Assembly (NCBI GenBank): GCA_028641055.1
Contig: CM054062.1
Span: forward strand, 184,139,958 to 184,203,957
Reading direction: 5' to 3'
Length of the DNA stretch: 64,000 nucleotides
DNA from: Alopecurus myosuroides
Lineage: Eukaryota; Streptophyta; Magnoliopsida; Poales; Poaceae
How positions within the stretch are numbered: the stretch's first letter is position 1; every line of letters begins with the position of its first letter. Of this stretch, positions 35,691-46,623 are shown in pieces. The notes beneath the pieces were generated by a model that did not search any database, had not been told where the DNA came from, and was given only the letters and a program-made list of their open reading frames with translations. A program made the translations under genes and the position numbers.

Positions 35691-36354
35691 GAATGAATAA
35701 ATGCTACGACCAATTTTAATTTTTCTTCAAATTAAGTCTTAACACAAAGGTAAATTATCTAGATATGCAACTACGACGAATTTACCTATATGACCAACAC
35801 GACAATAAACAAGATACAAACACAAAGCAAGGGAGAGGGAACGAGGTAACCGAAAACGGAATCACGCGGAGACAACGATGTAATCTCCTCCTTTTGAGGG
35901 GAGTATGCCTCGTTGTATGGATGTGAGTTTCGCCACAAAGGCCTACTCAATGCCACAAAAGACTCACCATATTCTTCGATAAATATCGCCACAAAGACCT
36001 AGTTCACATTCCATTATTGATTCCCTTTGAGGCGGAAATCGAGTTCTTTACAATAAGCTTGGGGCACACACCCACAACCAAATTGGGGGCTCTCAAAAAT
36101 CACCAACAATCACCAAGAGAGTAGCAACGGAGTCTAGATTTCCACAAAGAAATCCTAGACTCGAATCCCTCAAGAAAATGAGAGGGGAAAGGAAAACCGG
36201 TTGGTGAAGATGTAGATCGGGGCCTTCTCCTTCAATCCTCCGAAGATCAACAAGTTTGGGTGGAAGGATTGGGAGATCTAGCTTGGTGGGTGAGCTCAAT
36301 CAATGGGACATTCAATTCTGGACGAGCTGACTGGAGGAAGAAGAAGGGAGGGGG

Positions 36355-36362
36355 TATTTATA
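36355..36362 (-). promoter_or_regulatory. Sirevirus LTR TATA box
   Basis: TATAAATA on the minus strand within a GGGGTATAAATACCCC context, about 600 bp from the LTR 5' end. Confidence 0.6.
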
Positions 36363-36409
36363 CCCCAACCCCAAAATCTAGTTGTTTGACTCTCTTCTGG
36401 AGAAGTTAC

Positions 36410-36790
36410 ACCGGAGACTCCGGTCTGCCAAAGATTCCTGCAACATTCCGAAGGGACGGAGACTTTGCAAAATACCGGAGACTCCGGACACATTTCGGAC
36501 TGCTTCGAGTGGGTGACACCATCTCGACTTGTCTCTGGAAAATTTTCAAGGGCGGAGACTCCTATCTTCACGGGCCGGAGACACCGGTCTCACCGGAGAC
36601 TCCGTAAAGACTCCATGGTATTTTTTCTCAAGAACGCAAAGGCTGTCTGGGGTGCTTCGAGGGCAGGAAAGATGCAAGGAGTTCGGAGACTCCAGCCCCT
36701 GCGCACCGGAGACTCTGGTTGGGGCTTCTTCGCTGAAAATCCTGAGACTGGAGACTCTGGTCTGGGACCCCGGAGACTCCGGTCTGGAAA
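36410..36790. repeat. GGAGACTCCGG array in Sirevirus LTR
   Basis: About ten dispersed imperfect copies of ACCGGAGACTCCGGT (plus-strand reading). Each unit is nearly palindromic around one central base. The orientation is opposite to the arrays at 39010-39100 and 39484-39600. Confidence 0.7.
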
Positions 36791-37420
36791 CAGATTCCAG
36801 CACCTCCAGCTCTTGTAATTCTCTTTGATCTTTTTGGAGAACTCACCACCATTAATAAAATTATCATTTGACCCTAGAACATCAACACACGTTAAAATAA
36901 TACTAGTGTTGTTAACAAACACATAAAACAAGATTTAGCCAGATTTGCGCTTTCAATCTACCCTTTTTGGTGTTTGATGACAACACAAGTATTTCAAATG
37001 ATAACCGTTGCTTAGACAAAGTTTTGGAAAATATAGACGTGATCCCCCTTGATGTGTGCACCAATGGAACACAATCAACAAGGTTCTGAGCTCCCCTATG
37101 TTTTACAAACTTACGCCATAAGCAATAATATAATGAACAATACAATTGCATATATAAAGGTAAGACAAGTAAAGCATGAAAGTATTAGAACAACCATAGA
37201 TAGCTTCACACACATAGTCTCACCACACACAAACAAAAGTTCACTAAGAGAGAAATTCAAATCCAAATAAGATAAAGGGAGACACAAGTTATAAAAGGAA
37301 AATCAGGTTCAAAAGCTTGTGCTCCGAGCAACCCTTGCAAATCCCCGAGAAGTCTATATATCCCCTTCGGCATCGAGACACCAAAAAGGAGAAAAGAGCA
37401 ACTACACGCATCCGAAAGGA

Positions 37421-39278
37421 TCAATCTTCCTCCTCCTCCAAGTCCTCGTCCTCAACATCATCTTGAGCATCCTCATCATCATCACCTGACTGATACTCCT
37501 GTTCATCTTCCTCTTCTTCTTCCATAGGAGCCTTGCCATGGTTGTTAGACGAGGAAGGAGTTGAAGCGTCCTCATCAAAATCACCCCAAGGAAAGGAGGA
37601 GGTGTTCCACTGATGATAGGACACGGTCTAAGACTCGGTAACAGGCTCAAGAGGAGGGGCCTTTACTATGCCAACATGGTCCTGGAGATCCTTGACCATC
37701 TTCTTTAATTCCCTCCTTTCCGTGTACGTCTCATGGTTCTCCTTGTGGACAACAATATTCATGCAAAGGATGTTGCGCTGGAACCATGTGAGTTTCTTGT
37801 GCTCATCTCGAACCTCTTCCTTGCCAAAGAGACGAGATGGAGGATATGTATTCTTCCTCCTAGTCCTCCTTGGGGCATCCTCAAACATAGAGAGGTCCTC
37901 CTCTTCCTCACCATCATGGTCATGAAGGTGAACTGAAAGAACCTGAAGATTCCAGTCTTGTGAGGAGTCTTGGTGTCCAATCCAGGGACTTGATCCAGAA
38001 TAAGCTTCACCACATATGGATCATACACAGTTACTTTCTTTTTCTTAGTCATGTCATGATAGATCTCCTCCTTGATGAAATCCATGACATCAATCTCATA
38101 TCCCTCACAATCTTTACCAGCTTGGTGGCATTTGAAGGCATGGTGAATGAGATTCACCAAACCACCACGAATAGCTCCACGTTACTGGCTTGAGGAGAAA
38201 TGTTGTTCCTGAACAGGCAGAGGAGAACGTTGTAGACACGCTTGAGATTCTTGTTGCTGCCTACACTTTCCAACTTGGTGAGCCAACCTCCTCTTGTCAT
38301 AGGCAACACCATGAATATGCATCCTCTTGTGCAAGTTGTCACCATGGAGAGGATAACCGAGAAGTTCTGACAGCTTCAGGATAGAGGACTCGCACTTGAG
38401 GCCACCAGTCATCCATGTCAATGAAATGTCTTCATCCTCGCCAAAAGTAACTGTAGCAAAGAACTGGTGGACAACCTTGACATTGAAACTCTGTTGAATT
38501 CCAACAAACTTCTCGAGACTGAGCTTCTTTGTCACCCACACAACATCTCTGAAGTAGGACCTGCTGCCCAAATCCTCTAAGTTGACAACCTTTTTATCAC
38601 AAACGGGCTGACGAAAAGCATCACAATACTCTTTCTGAATGAGCTCATGTTCCTTCCTCCAATAGAAAGGGAGGTGCAAGCCATAGAGAAGAACGACTAC
38701 AACCTCATTGCCCAAGTTGCCACTTCTTGCCTTTGCATTTCATCAGCAGCCTCTTGCCTAGCCCGTTCTTGCCTCAAAGCTCTACGCTCAATCTGAGTCC
38801 CTGTCTCTGGATCGATGAAAGGATAGTTCCGTGCATGAGCACGGTAAGGACGTTTCTTTCTTGGTGTCAGGTTGGGGTTGGAGGAGGAAACCTTGATCCT
38901 TTTCCCTGAAAACAGCCAAACAACAAGAAAACCCGCAAGAAGATAAGCATGCATGTCAAAGAAACAAATGAGAGACCATCAAGAGATGTTGGGTAACAAA
39001 TTTGGGATTCTGCGCCGGAGTCTCCGGTCTCGAGGGGCGGAATCTCCGATCCACCAGAGTCTCCGGTCCTGAAGACCGGACTCTCCGGCCCTGCGGCAGA
39101 GGCTTCAGATGCAGATCCCCAAACTTGTTGTCCACTATCTAGAGATGGTTTCAAGATGACATTTTTCCTAAATGAGGTTCTACCACATGGGACTGGTACT
39201 ACATCTCGAAGAAATCATATCTAGGTCAAATACTAGAGGGAGAGAGAGATGAGAAAAAGGTGTACCCTTGTCCGACAT
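37421..39278 (-). pseudogene. Sirevirus env-like gene with a 5' intron, frameshifted
   Basis: The predicted first exon is only 13 bp (39278-39266, MSDKG). An intron of about 360 bp runs from 39265 to 38906 with donor GGTACAC and acceptor TTTTCAG. Joined, the frame reads MSDKGKRIKVSSSNPNLTPR. The body (LLYGLHLPFYWRKEHELI, SRSYFRDVVWVTKKLSLEKF, FGEDEDISLTWMTGG, LSELLGYPLHGDNLHKRMH) matches the domain found in plant Sirevirus env-like proteins and annotated as a putative plant transposon protein. The C-terminus is strongly acidic (about 37421-37530). Frameshifts near 38705, 38165 and 37880 break it. Whether such proteins act as envelopes is unproven; I see no clear transmembrane segment in the surviving frames. 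Confidence 0.7.
39010..39100. repeat. GGAGTCTCCGG array inside the env-like intron
   Basis: Four imperfect units (for example GCCGGAGTCTCCGGTC), inverted relative to the LTR array at 36410-36790. A further four or five units lie at 39484-39600 upstream of the env-like ATG. Confidence 0.65.
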
Positions 39279-40199
39279 GGTGGAGCTCCAAGTGGGGGAG
39301 AAGGTTCCCCCTCGAGGAGGAGTGGAGGAGGTCTGACGGAGGCTGATTCCAGCAGCAGGGAGCGGCCGGAGAGGACCCTGGAGATGCGGCAGTGGCGCAG
39401 TAAGTATTGAGGGTAGGGGTAGAGAGGGGATTGTGAGCAACCCCCACCCTGATCCCCTTTTTGTCTCTATGGAAACCGCCACGATGGAGTCTCCGGCCTA
39501 AGCCCCAGAGTCTCCGATGTACCGGAATCTCTGTGCTTAGGGCAGAGACTTTGGCCAGACTGGAGTGACCGGTGTTGCACACCGGAGTCTCCAGACCCAA
39601 ATCTTAAAAAATCCAAGAAATTTTGTTTAGGACATGCATGTGGCTATGAAACAATGGCTTTTGGGGAATTTTGGCTTGGGAGAAGAAACACAACCTAGAA
39701 TACTTCACACGCAAAACTTGCAAGATCCAATCAATTAAAAACCCAAGATTGAGTGTGGTTTCCATGAAACCAACCAACTCAAAAAGAAATCCAATAAAAT
39801 CCAAATAAGGACCAACTCTTCAAGAGAAGAGGTAGGTGGCCTAATCCACCATGTAATAGATTATGGTATGACACCGTGAAGATATATCTTGGGTGCATGG
39901 CCAATTTTCAACATTTTAGATCACAATTCAACATTAGAAATAGAGAAATAACAATGAATATTTGCTTATGCATAATGGGGGGCGGGAGAACCCAATGTGT
40001 TAGGATAACACTCCCCCTATGTCCATGGCTACACCTAAACCCAAACACATAGTCAACTATAGGTGTGTGTGTAAGATCTTCAAGTCAAACTCCTTGAATC
40101 GATGATATTTAGCTCATTCCTCAAAAACATGAATCTTGAATCATCTAGAGTCTTCGTGAATATGTTCGCAAGATTATCCTTGGTTAGAACATATGCTAG
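39279..40199 (-). other. Spacer between RNase H and env-like gene
   Basis: No coding frame that I trust. It contains the second GGAGTCTCCGG cluster (39484-39600) and, at 40011-40018, AGGGGGAG on the minus strand, the repeated purine motif typical of Sireviruses. Confidence 0.6.
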
Positions 40200-41877
40200 C
40201 TAAATATCACCTCTTGCCACATGATCCTGGATGAAATGATGACGAATCTCAATATGATTCATCCTTGTGTGTTGCACGGGGTTGTAGGCGATCTTGATGG
40301 CACTCTCATTGTCACATAAGAGAGACACTTTCTCCAAGTGAACATCATACTCTTTGAGGGTTTGACTCATCCATAGTAATTTGGTGCAAGAACTAGAGGT
40401 CGCCACATACTCTGCTTTGGCGGTGGAGAGAGATATACAATTTTTCTTCTTAGAAGACCAGCTCACCAACGACCTACCAATGAACAGGCAAGCCCCAGAA
40501 GTTGATATCCTATCATCTTGATCACCGGCCCAATCCAAGTCTGTGTACCCCTTGAGAGAAAATTTTCCCCCCTTTGGGTACCACAAACCAAACCTTGAGC
40601 TATGAACCAAATACTGAAAGATCCTATGGACCACCATCAAATGGCTTTCCTTAGGAGCCGCTTGATACCTTGCACACACTCCTACACTCAGAACAATATC
40701 GGGCCCAGATGCACAAAGGTAAATCAAAGAACCAATCATAGAATGATACAACTTTTGGTCCACATCTTTACCATACGGATTGCATTTGACTTGAATTGAA
40801 GAGACCTTCTCTTTAGCACCTTATAATTTAAACATCTTGGGAATACTTGGCTTGAGAAATGAAAGTCCCAGGAGCCAATTGCTTGATCTCAAAGCCAAGG
40901 AAGAATTTGATCACTCCCATCATTGACATCTCAAACCTGTCAGTCATAAGCTTTGAGAATTATCATTGAAAGCTTTGATAGTTGAGCATAAGATATTATC
41001 ATCCACGTAGAGTTGGAATATGAAAAGCTCTCCTTTTACCCTCTTTGTGAAAAGGGTGGGATCTATTTTCCCCGCTTCAAACCCTCAGTCTTGCAACAAC
41101 TCTCTAAGGTGCTCATACCATGCACGTGGAGCTTGTTTAAGTCCATAGAGTTCCTTAGAGAGATTGTAGACATGGTTAGGGAAGTTGGCGTTCTCGAAAC
41201 CCGGAGGTTTCTTAACATATACCTCCTCTTTGAATGGACCATTTAGAAAAGCACTTTGACATCCATTTGTTACAATTTAAAGTTATGCAAAAATGCATAT
41301 GCAAGGAGGATACGGATGGACTCAGACGAGCCACGGGTGCATAGGTTTCATCAAAGTAAATGCCTTCCACTTGAGTGTAGCCTTGAGCCACCAATCTTAC
41401 CTTGTTCCTCAAAAACATATCATTCTAATATTTCTTGTTCTTTAATATCCACTTGGTGCCAATAACATTGTGGCAATCTTTAGGATTCTCAACTAGCTTC
41501 CAAACTTTATTGCGCTCAAAGCTATTGAGCTCAACTTGCATAGCTTCCAACCAATCCGAATCTTGAAGAGCCTCAAACACTTTCTTTGGTTCCACCATGA
41601 ATATGTGATCTTGATGCTCACTAAAGCTTGCCAATTGAGCTCTTATGTATCTCTTGTTTTGCACATCACTCAACACCTTATCATCGGATGCATCAATACG
41701 CTTCAAGGATTTTGAAATCCTTTTAGAACGACGAGCTTCGATCTCCTCATTATTGTGAGGAGGAATCACTTGATCATCTTGATCATTTGGGTCCCTGTAT
41801 TGACCGGAATGTTGGCCTTGATCATCATCTTCACTTGATTCAACAATAGAATAAGAAGATGAAGAAGGTTGATCTTC
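40200..41877 (-). pseudogene. Sirevirus RT and RNase H, truncated and broken
   Basis: Minus strand. The linker after integrase is rich in Ser, Asp and Gln (SSSYSIVESSEDDDQGQ) with an RRSKRISKS basic patch. RT follows: WLEAMQVELNSFERNKVW, GTKWILKNK, NKVRLVAQGYTQVEG and ETYAPVARL, with a YVDD box at 41009-40998. RNase H: GYTDLDWAGDQDDRISTSG, SLVSWSSKKKN, STAKAEYVATSSS, CDNESAIKIAYNPVQHT and the end at HHFIQDHVARGDI with a stop at 40200. Frameshifts lie near 41420, 41250 and 40790. STAKAEY has Lys where STAEAEY is usual, so an RNase H acidic residue is lost. The 5' side is cut by the LTR insertion at 41878. Confidence 0.85.
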
Positions 41878-42468
41878 TGTAACATCCCTGATTTTTGGAA
41901 ACATTCAAAAATCACAAAAATTTAAAACTTTTGTTTTCTGGTTAAACCAAGCCACCAAAAACAAATAAAACTTAAACACAAAGGACGTACTTTATCTTAT
42001 TCCAATGCTATTGGAAATAATAATCCAAACATGTCATATAACCCTTAAAAGAAATCATTCAAAATAAGTTTTATTATTCAAATTATCTATTTGTTTATTT
42101 TGAAGTAACATTAATTTGCTATTAGAGTTTACTCATATTTTAAAATATGAATATGAAAGATAAGTTAAATGACTTTTGGAAAATGATATTTGACTTATAG
42201 AATGTTTTTGGATTTTATAAAACCTCCTTTCAAATGATTTGTCATATTTCCAATTAAAATGATATTAAGTAGCCATAGTTATTTAATCATATTTTGAAAA
42301 TATAATTATTTTAAGTGTGTTAAAGCAACACCTAAATGTTTTCATGTGAAAGCTTTTGTTTTTACAAAACTATAGAAATTGGTTTGACATCATTTAGATC
42401 TATAAATCAAAAGTTATAAAGAAAAGAGTGAAATAAAATAAAATAATTTTTTAAAAAAAAAAAACGGC

Positions 42469-42497
42469 CGAACTGGGGCGAAGCTCAGCCCAGTTCG
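42469..42497 (+). other. Hairpin, 9-bp stem, upstream of LTR TATA box
   Basis: CGAACTGGG, 11-base loop, CCCAGTTCG, directly after an A-rich run. The surrounding LTR is AT-rich, so this GC stem stands out. Confidence 0.5.
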
Positions 42498-42666
42498 CCC
42501 CCGCGCTGTTAAAAAAAAAGGGCCTCAGAATTCCATAAAACGTGCTCTTCTAAACTCCTTTCGGTTAAACACGAATATATCAACAAATATAACTCCAAAT
42601 CCGGATCCGCTTGTTCCCACGCGTTCATAACTTCGAGCCCAAACTATTCCACCGACCATTATCCCA

Positions 42667-42673
42667 TATAAAC
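42667..42673 (+). promoter_or_regulatory. LTR TATA box
   Basis: TATAAAC on the plus strand, followed about 40 bp later by GAAACCCTAATC, a typical grass leader sequence. Confidence 0.5.
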
Positions 42674-44764
42674 ATCTGTAGCCCCCCTTTTGTCCCAACG
42701 AAACCCTAATCAGCAAAATCGTATTTCGTTTATCTACCCATCAAAAAGATCTCGAATCGCACCGGAGACTAAAGCAATATTGAAGCTATCTCCATTATCT
42801 TTCCATCCCGAGAGGCCTCAACTCTTTTCATCAACCGTGGAGGAAGAATTTTGAATCGCCATCTTTCAGATCTGAATTCGTAATTCCTAGATCTCTTCGT
42901 GCTCAGATCCTCAAATCGAAATTCCTTTGGTGAGAAGTTAGATTTAACCCTGATCTACAATTTTGTTTTTGAACACTTTTTGTTTTGATGTACGGAATTT
43001 TCTGTACAATACAGTTTGCGTTTGACGTTTTTCGGAGAAGAAAACCATCTCAAATCTTCGGGGCATGATAACCAAAGTTGTTCTCCTGATCAAGACCTTT
43101 CTTTTGCCCCAAACCTCACCTCTTTTGGTCAAGCAAGCTAGGAGTTATTCACGGTCAAAGTTTCGGACCAGAAAGATAAATTGTGGTTTGTTACTAATCT
43201 ATATTTGTGACCACTGATGTTATATTTGTGATACTTAGAAAGAGCACGTAATTCTTCACAACTTTCGTTTAGATTGTTTTCCCATCCGAGCAACTTTATT
43301 TTTGGTCAAAATCAGTAGTCAAAGCCCAGTCAGCAGACCAGTCAGCGCCGAGTCAGCGTCGTGCCAGCCCCGCACCAATCAGAGCCTGCCACGTGGTCTA
43401 CCCAGTCAGCCTCAGTCAAATTCAATTTAAATTGTTTTAAAATTCCAGAAAAGCACCAAATCTTGGAAAATCCATAACTTTAGTTCTGTAAGTTCAATTT
43501 CTATGATCTTGTACTTTTTGAAATCAGCACAATGTTTAGAATTTATTAAAATTATGAAAACTCAATTTTGATATGTGCACACACTTGTTATTGCTGAATC
43601 TTGGTAAATCTTGTTTTGTTGATAACTTTTGATCTATGTATCCAAATTCGACAAACTTGGACTTTTCGAAAAGCCCTAAACATGTAGACCCTTTTAGTAC
43701 TGGCCAAAATTAAAATAGAATATTTAAAATTGGTTCAAATTTAAATATGCATGTTTAATGGTTTTTGACATAATTTAAGTTTTATAATTCCAAAAAATTG
43801 TAAACAAAATATTTTTGGAAACCTTAGGTCGTGTACTGACATTCCCCTATTCCCAAAATCATATTTGGCTAAGTTAAAATGGTTTTTGTTGTTATATTCT
43901 CATGTGACTATTTCTGACTTAGTTTATTTTCAATATGTTTTCTCTAGCAAATTTGTGCTAAGGATTAACCTTAGACCAGAGAGGCCAAAAAGAAAGCCCT
44001 TAGAATATTTCTAAGTTATTTTTACCCTAGTTGGCCCTCCTAGTTGAAAACCACTAAGACTGGATTTGTGAAAAGCCATGGAGAGGTTGCTACAATTGAC
44101 TTGAAGATTTTCAACATGAAGAAAGAAGACAAATGAAGGACTTACCAAGAAAAACAACTTCAAAATCATATCCAAGAAGTGGAAGCACTTAGAAGAAAAT
44201 ATGAGGAACTTAAGAAGACAAGAAGACTTCACATCTCTCTTTTCCTCTAAGTCTTTTTTCCTTTTTTCTGTTCCCTTAGAACTTATGCTATGGCTAAGCT
44301 AGATAAAGACCAGCCCTAGTTTGTATCAAAACACAAAGTGTTAGAAGATTCAATGAAGACACCACACCAAGGAGGAGACTACAAAGGAGCATGAAGATTT
44401 TTAAATACCAATTATGTGAAGACTTAGGGTTTGTTTTCGAAGACTTAGAATTTAAGATGATTAGTGTCAAGTTTGTTTTTACCAAGACTTAGAATTTGTT
44501 TTCCAAGTGTGATGAGAGCTTTTGACCAAGACATCAACAAGAAGACTTTCATCAAGAAGAAGAACTTTTAGCCAACTTCAACTCAAGAAGAATACTCTCC
44601 TAGAAGATGAAGAAGAAATTGAAGGAAGGACTTAGACTCCACTCAACTAGAAGAAACACAAGAAAATACAAGTGCAAGAAGAAATTAAGAAGGAGAACAA
44701 TCCCTCTATCTTTCTATCTCTCTCTATTTCTTCTTTCTATTCTTTTAACTTAGTCAAGTTCAAG

Positions 44765-45962
44765 TGTAACACCTGGGGTGTTACCCTAATAGGAAGTTGT
44801 TTGTTTTCTTTTGCTTGCATCACATGCATCACATAAGCATTGCATTCTGTTTTCAAGACAACTGGAAAAAACTCAAACCAAATTAAACTTTCACACCTTG
44901 CTCAAAATTTCCAATTTCAAAATTGCAAACTAAACCACTCATTTGTTTTTCAATAGTTTGAAGTTGTTTTAATCAAATTGCTTGTTTATAAAATTTTCCC
45001 TGTTATTAAAACCCTAATGGCAAATTCAAAAATTCAAAGAAAATCAATCCTACTTATCATATTTCAATATGGGTTTAAAAATTAAAATTTTGCAAACAAA
45101 TTAAATAAAATAATGCTTGCAAAATTTCTTGAGCTTGTTAAATAGAATTTGTTTATTTCCAAAATTCCCAAATCAAACATTATTTGAAATTCAACTAACC
45201 ACTTAGAAATCAAATTAATATTATCAATTTTGAAATCAATAACTAACCTTACTTTTAATTATTGTTTTGCAAATTACTAAACTTTAATTATCAAATAAAC
45301 ACCCTCTAACCCTAATTGAAAAATTCAACTAACCATTTTAAATTAAATTAAAATTTCAACCTTGTGAAATAATGTAAACATTTGCTTTAAGTTTCTGTTT
45401 CAAAAATTAACACAAATAATCCATAAAAAGAAAAAAAAAAACCTATTTCTTTTCTATCTCTCTTTCCTCTTTCATCCTTTACAAAAAAATGTTCATAAGG
45501 AAAAACAAAAAAAATATAGAGAAGAGAGGGGTGAGCTGAGAGAAAAGGGCAGCCCACCCCATCCCCTTTTTCTCCCCCAAGCCCATCTCTTCTAGCCCGA
45601 TACCTCCCTTCTGTTGTCGTCTTCCTCCCAGCGATCGTCATCACCGTACGACAGCATCACCACCACCCGATCACCCCCCTCCTTCGTTCGATGACCGCCG
45701 TACCGAGCTCGAGTCCACGTTAAAACCTCCACCACCCCCTTCTGCCCGCAAACCCTAAGCCCTCTCCCTCTCCCCGCCGCGGCGCCTCCCTTCTTCCCTC
45801 TGCACCTCCCTCCCTCTCTGAAATTCTTTCTCTGCAACCACCACCTAACCGCCGTCAGAATCGTCGCCGCTCCCACTGCCACGGTCCCCTCGAAGCTGCC
45901 CCGTGGTGGGGAATGGAACCGCCACGGTGCGGGCTTCCTCCTCGTGTCCAGGGAGGGACACG
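44765..45962 (+). repeat. 5' LTR, first segment
   Basis: Begins TGTAACACCTGGGGTGTTAC; AT-rich, then enters a GC-rich island at about 45590. Cut at 45962 by the nested element, with TSD ACACG at 45958-45962. Confidence 0.9.
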
Positions 45963-46290
45963 TGTAGCATCCCAACTTTTAGTAAAGATGGAATACCTGT
46001 GTTATTGTGCTAGTCCCTGGATCAATTGCTAGCACCAAAGTACAAAATGAAATATCATGCAAATGCATCAAATTCTATTACATCGCATGATCCAGTCTTT
46101 ACAAAATAGAATTACAACTTGCATAGTCTTAGATGACTAGCAGAAAACAAAGAAATACAGCGGAAAACATAGTACAACATTGAGCCCATCTTCTTCATGT
46201 GCCACAGGAAAAACATGTTGGCGATAGTCTCGAGATCCTAAACGAAATCCTCACTCGTCTTCAGAGATATCTGCAATATGGAATATGCAG

Positions 46291-46322
46291 CCACAAGGGA
46301 GTCAGTACAATTTAATGTATTG
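46291..46322 (-). other. Hairpin module in nested 3' LTR
   Basis: Minus-strand sense: CAATAC-8-GTACTG (46322-46303, one stem mismatch) followed by a weak CCC-TTG-TGG stem and GGCTGCATATTC. It aligns with the stronger hairpins of the other families. Confidence 0.45.
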
Positions 46323-46594
46323 GCAAGTAACACTATGGTGGATATAAATGGCAAGACTAATACTACATGCTCATTTGGCTGAGTGGAGTTTTGGCTAAGT
46401 TTGCATAAAGCCAATTTTGTCCTATCTCTTTTGTAAAAGAAACTTTTCTTTTCAAAGGGGTGGCAACATTGGAGTAAGATCCAAGCACCACAATACTGTT
46501 CACTTGGTCAAATTTTACTTATTGAAATTGATGATGAGATTCTTCCGTCAATCCTTGTCCAGCTGCTCATAGTTGTCCATAACCGGGGACACGG

Positions 46595-46623
46595 CTAAGA
46601 TCTTAGTTTCTAACTCTGCAGAG
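46595..46623 (-). other. Paired palindromes in nested 3' LTR
   Basis: CTAAGATCTTAG (46595-46606) and CTCTGCAGAG (46614-46623), both perfect. They occupy the place of CTTCTCGAGAAG and CCCTGCAGGG in the other families, beside the same conserved CCATAACCG-GGA-ACACGG block. Confidence 0.7.

Larger units (their letters stand above)
35690..36955 (-). repeat. Sirevirus 3' LTR (left edge estimated)
   Basis: On the minus strand it starts TGAAAGCGCAAATCTGGC at 36955, after purine tract AAAAAGGGTAGAT. It contains about ten imperfect GGAGACTCCGG units (36410-36790) and a TATA box at 36355-36362. The U5 end cannot be fixed without the partner LTR. Confidence 0.65.
35690..41877 (-). mobile_element. Sirevirus-type copia element, 3' portion (interrupted at 41878)
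   Basis: Order on the minus strand: RT (41877 to about 40760), RNase H (to 40200), an AGGGGGAG purine motif (40018-40011), an intron-containing env-like gene (39278-37421), polypurine tract (about 36972-36956), 3' LTR (36955 to about 35690). An env-like gene after RNase H plus AGGGGGAG motifs is the hallmark of Sireviruses (SIRE/Opie/Maximus lineage). The gag, protease and integrase half and the 5' LTR must lie beyond the insertion at 41878, outside the window. Confidence 0.8.
41878..44764 (+). repeat. Partial long LTR (plus strand), diverged relative of the 45963 element
   Basis: It starts TGTAACATCCCTGATTTTTGGAAA-like at 41878, matching the sense start of the LTRs of the 45963-57461 element. 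Near its right end AATTGAAGGAAGGACTTAGACTCCA also matches that family. It is interrupted at 44765 by the next LTR, so its remainder and its TSD (expected TCTTC, 41873-41877) lie beyond 64000. A TATA box is at 42667-42673 and a 9-bp-stem hairpin at 42469-42497. The segment at 43320-43420 repeats CAGTCAGC. No gene seen. Confidence 0.75.
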
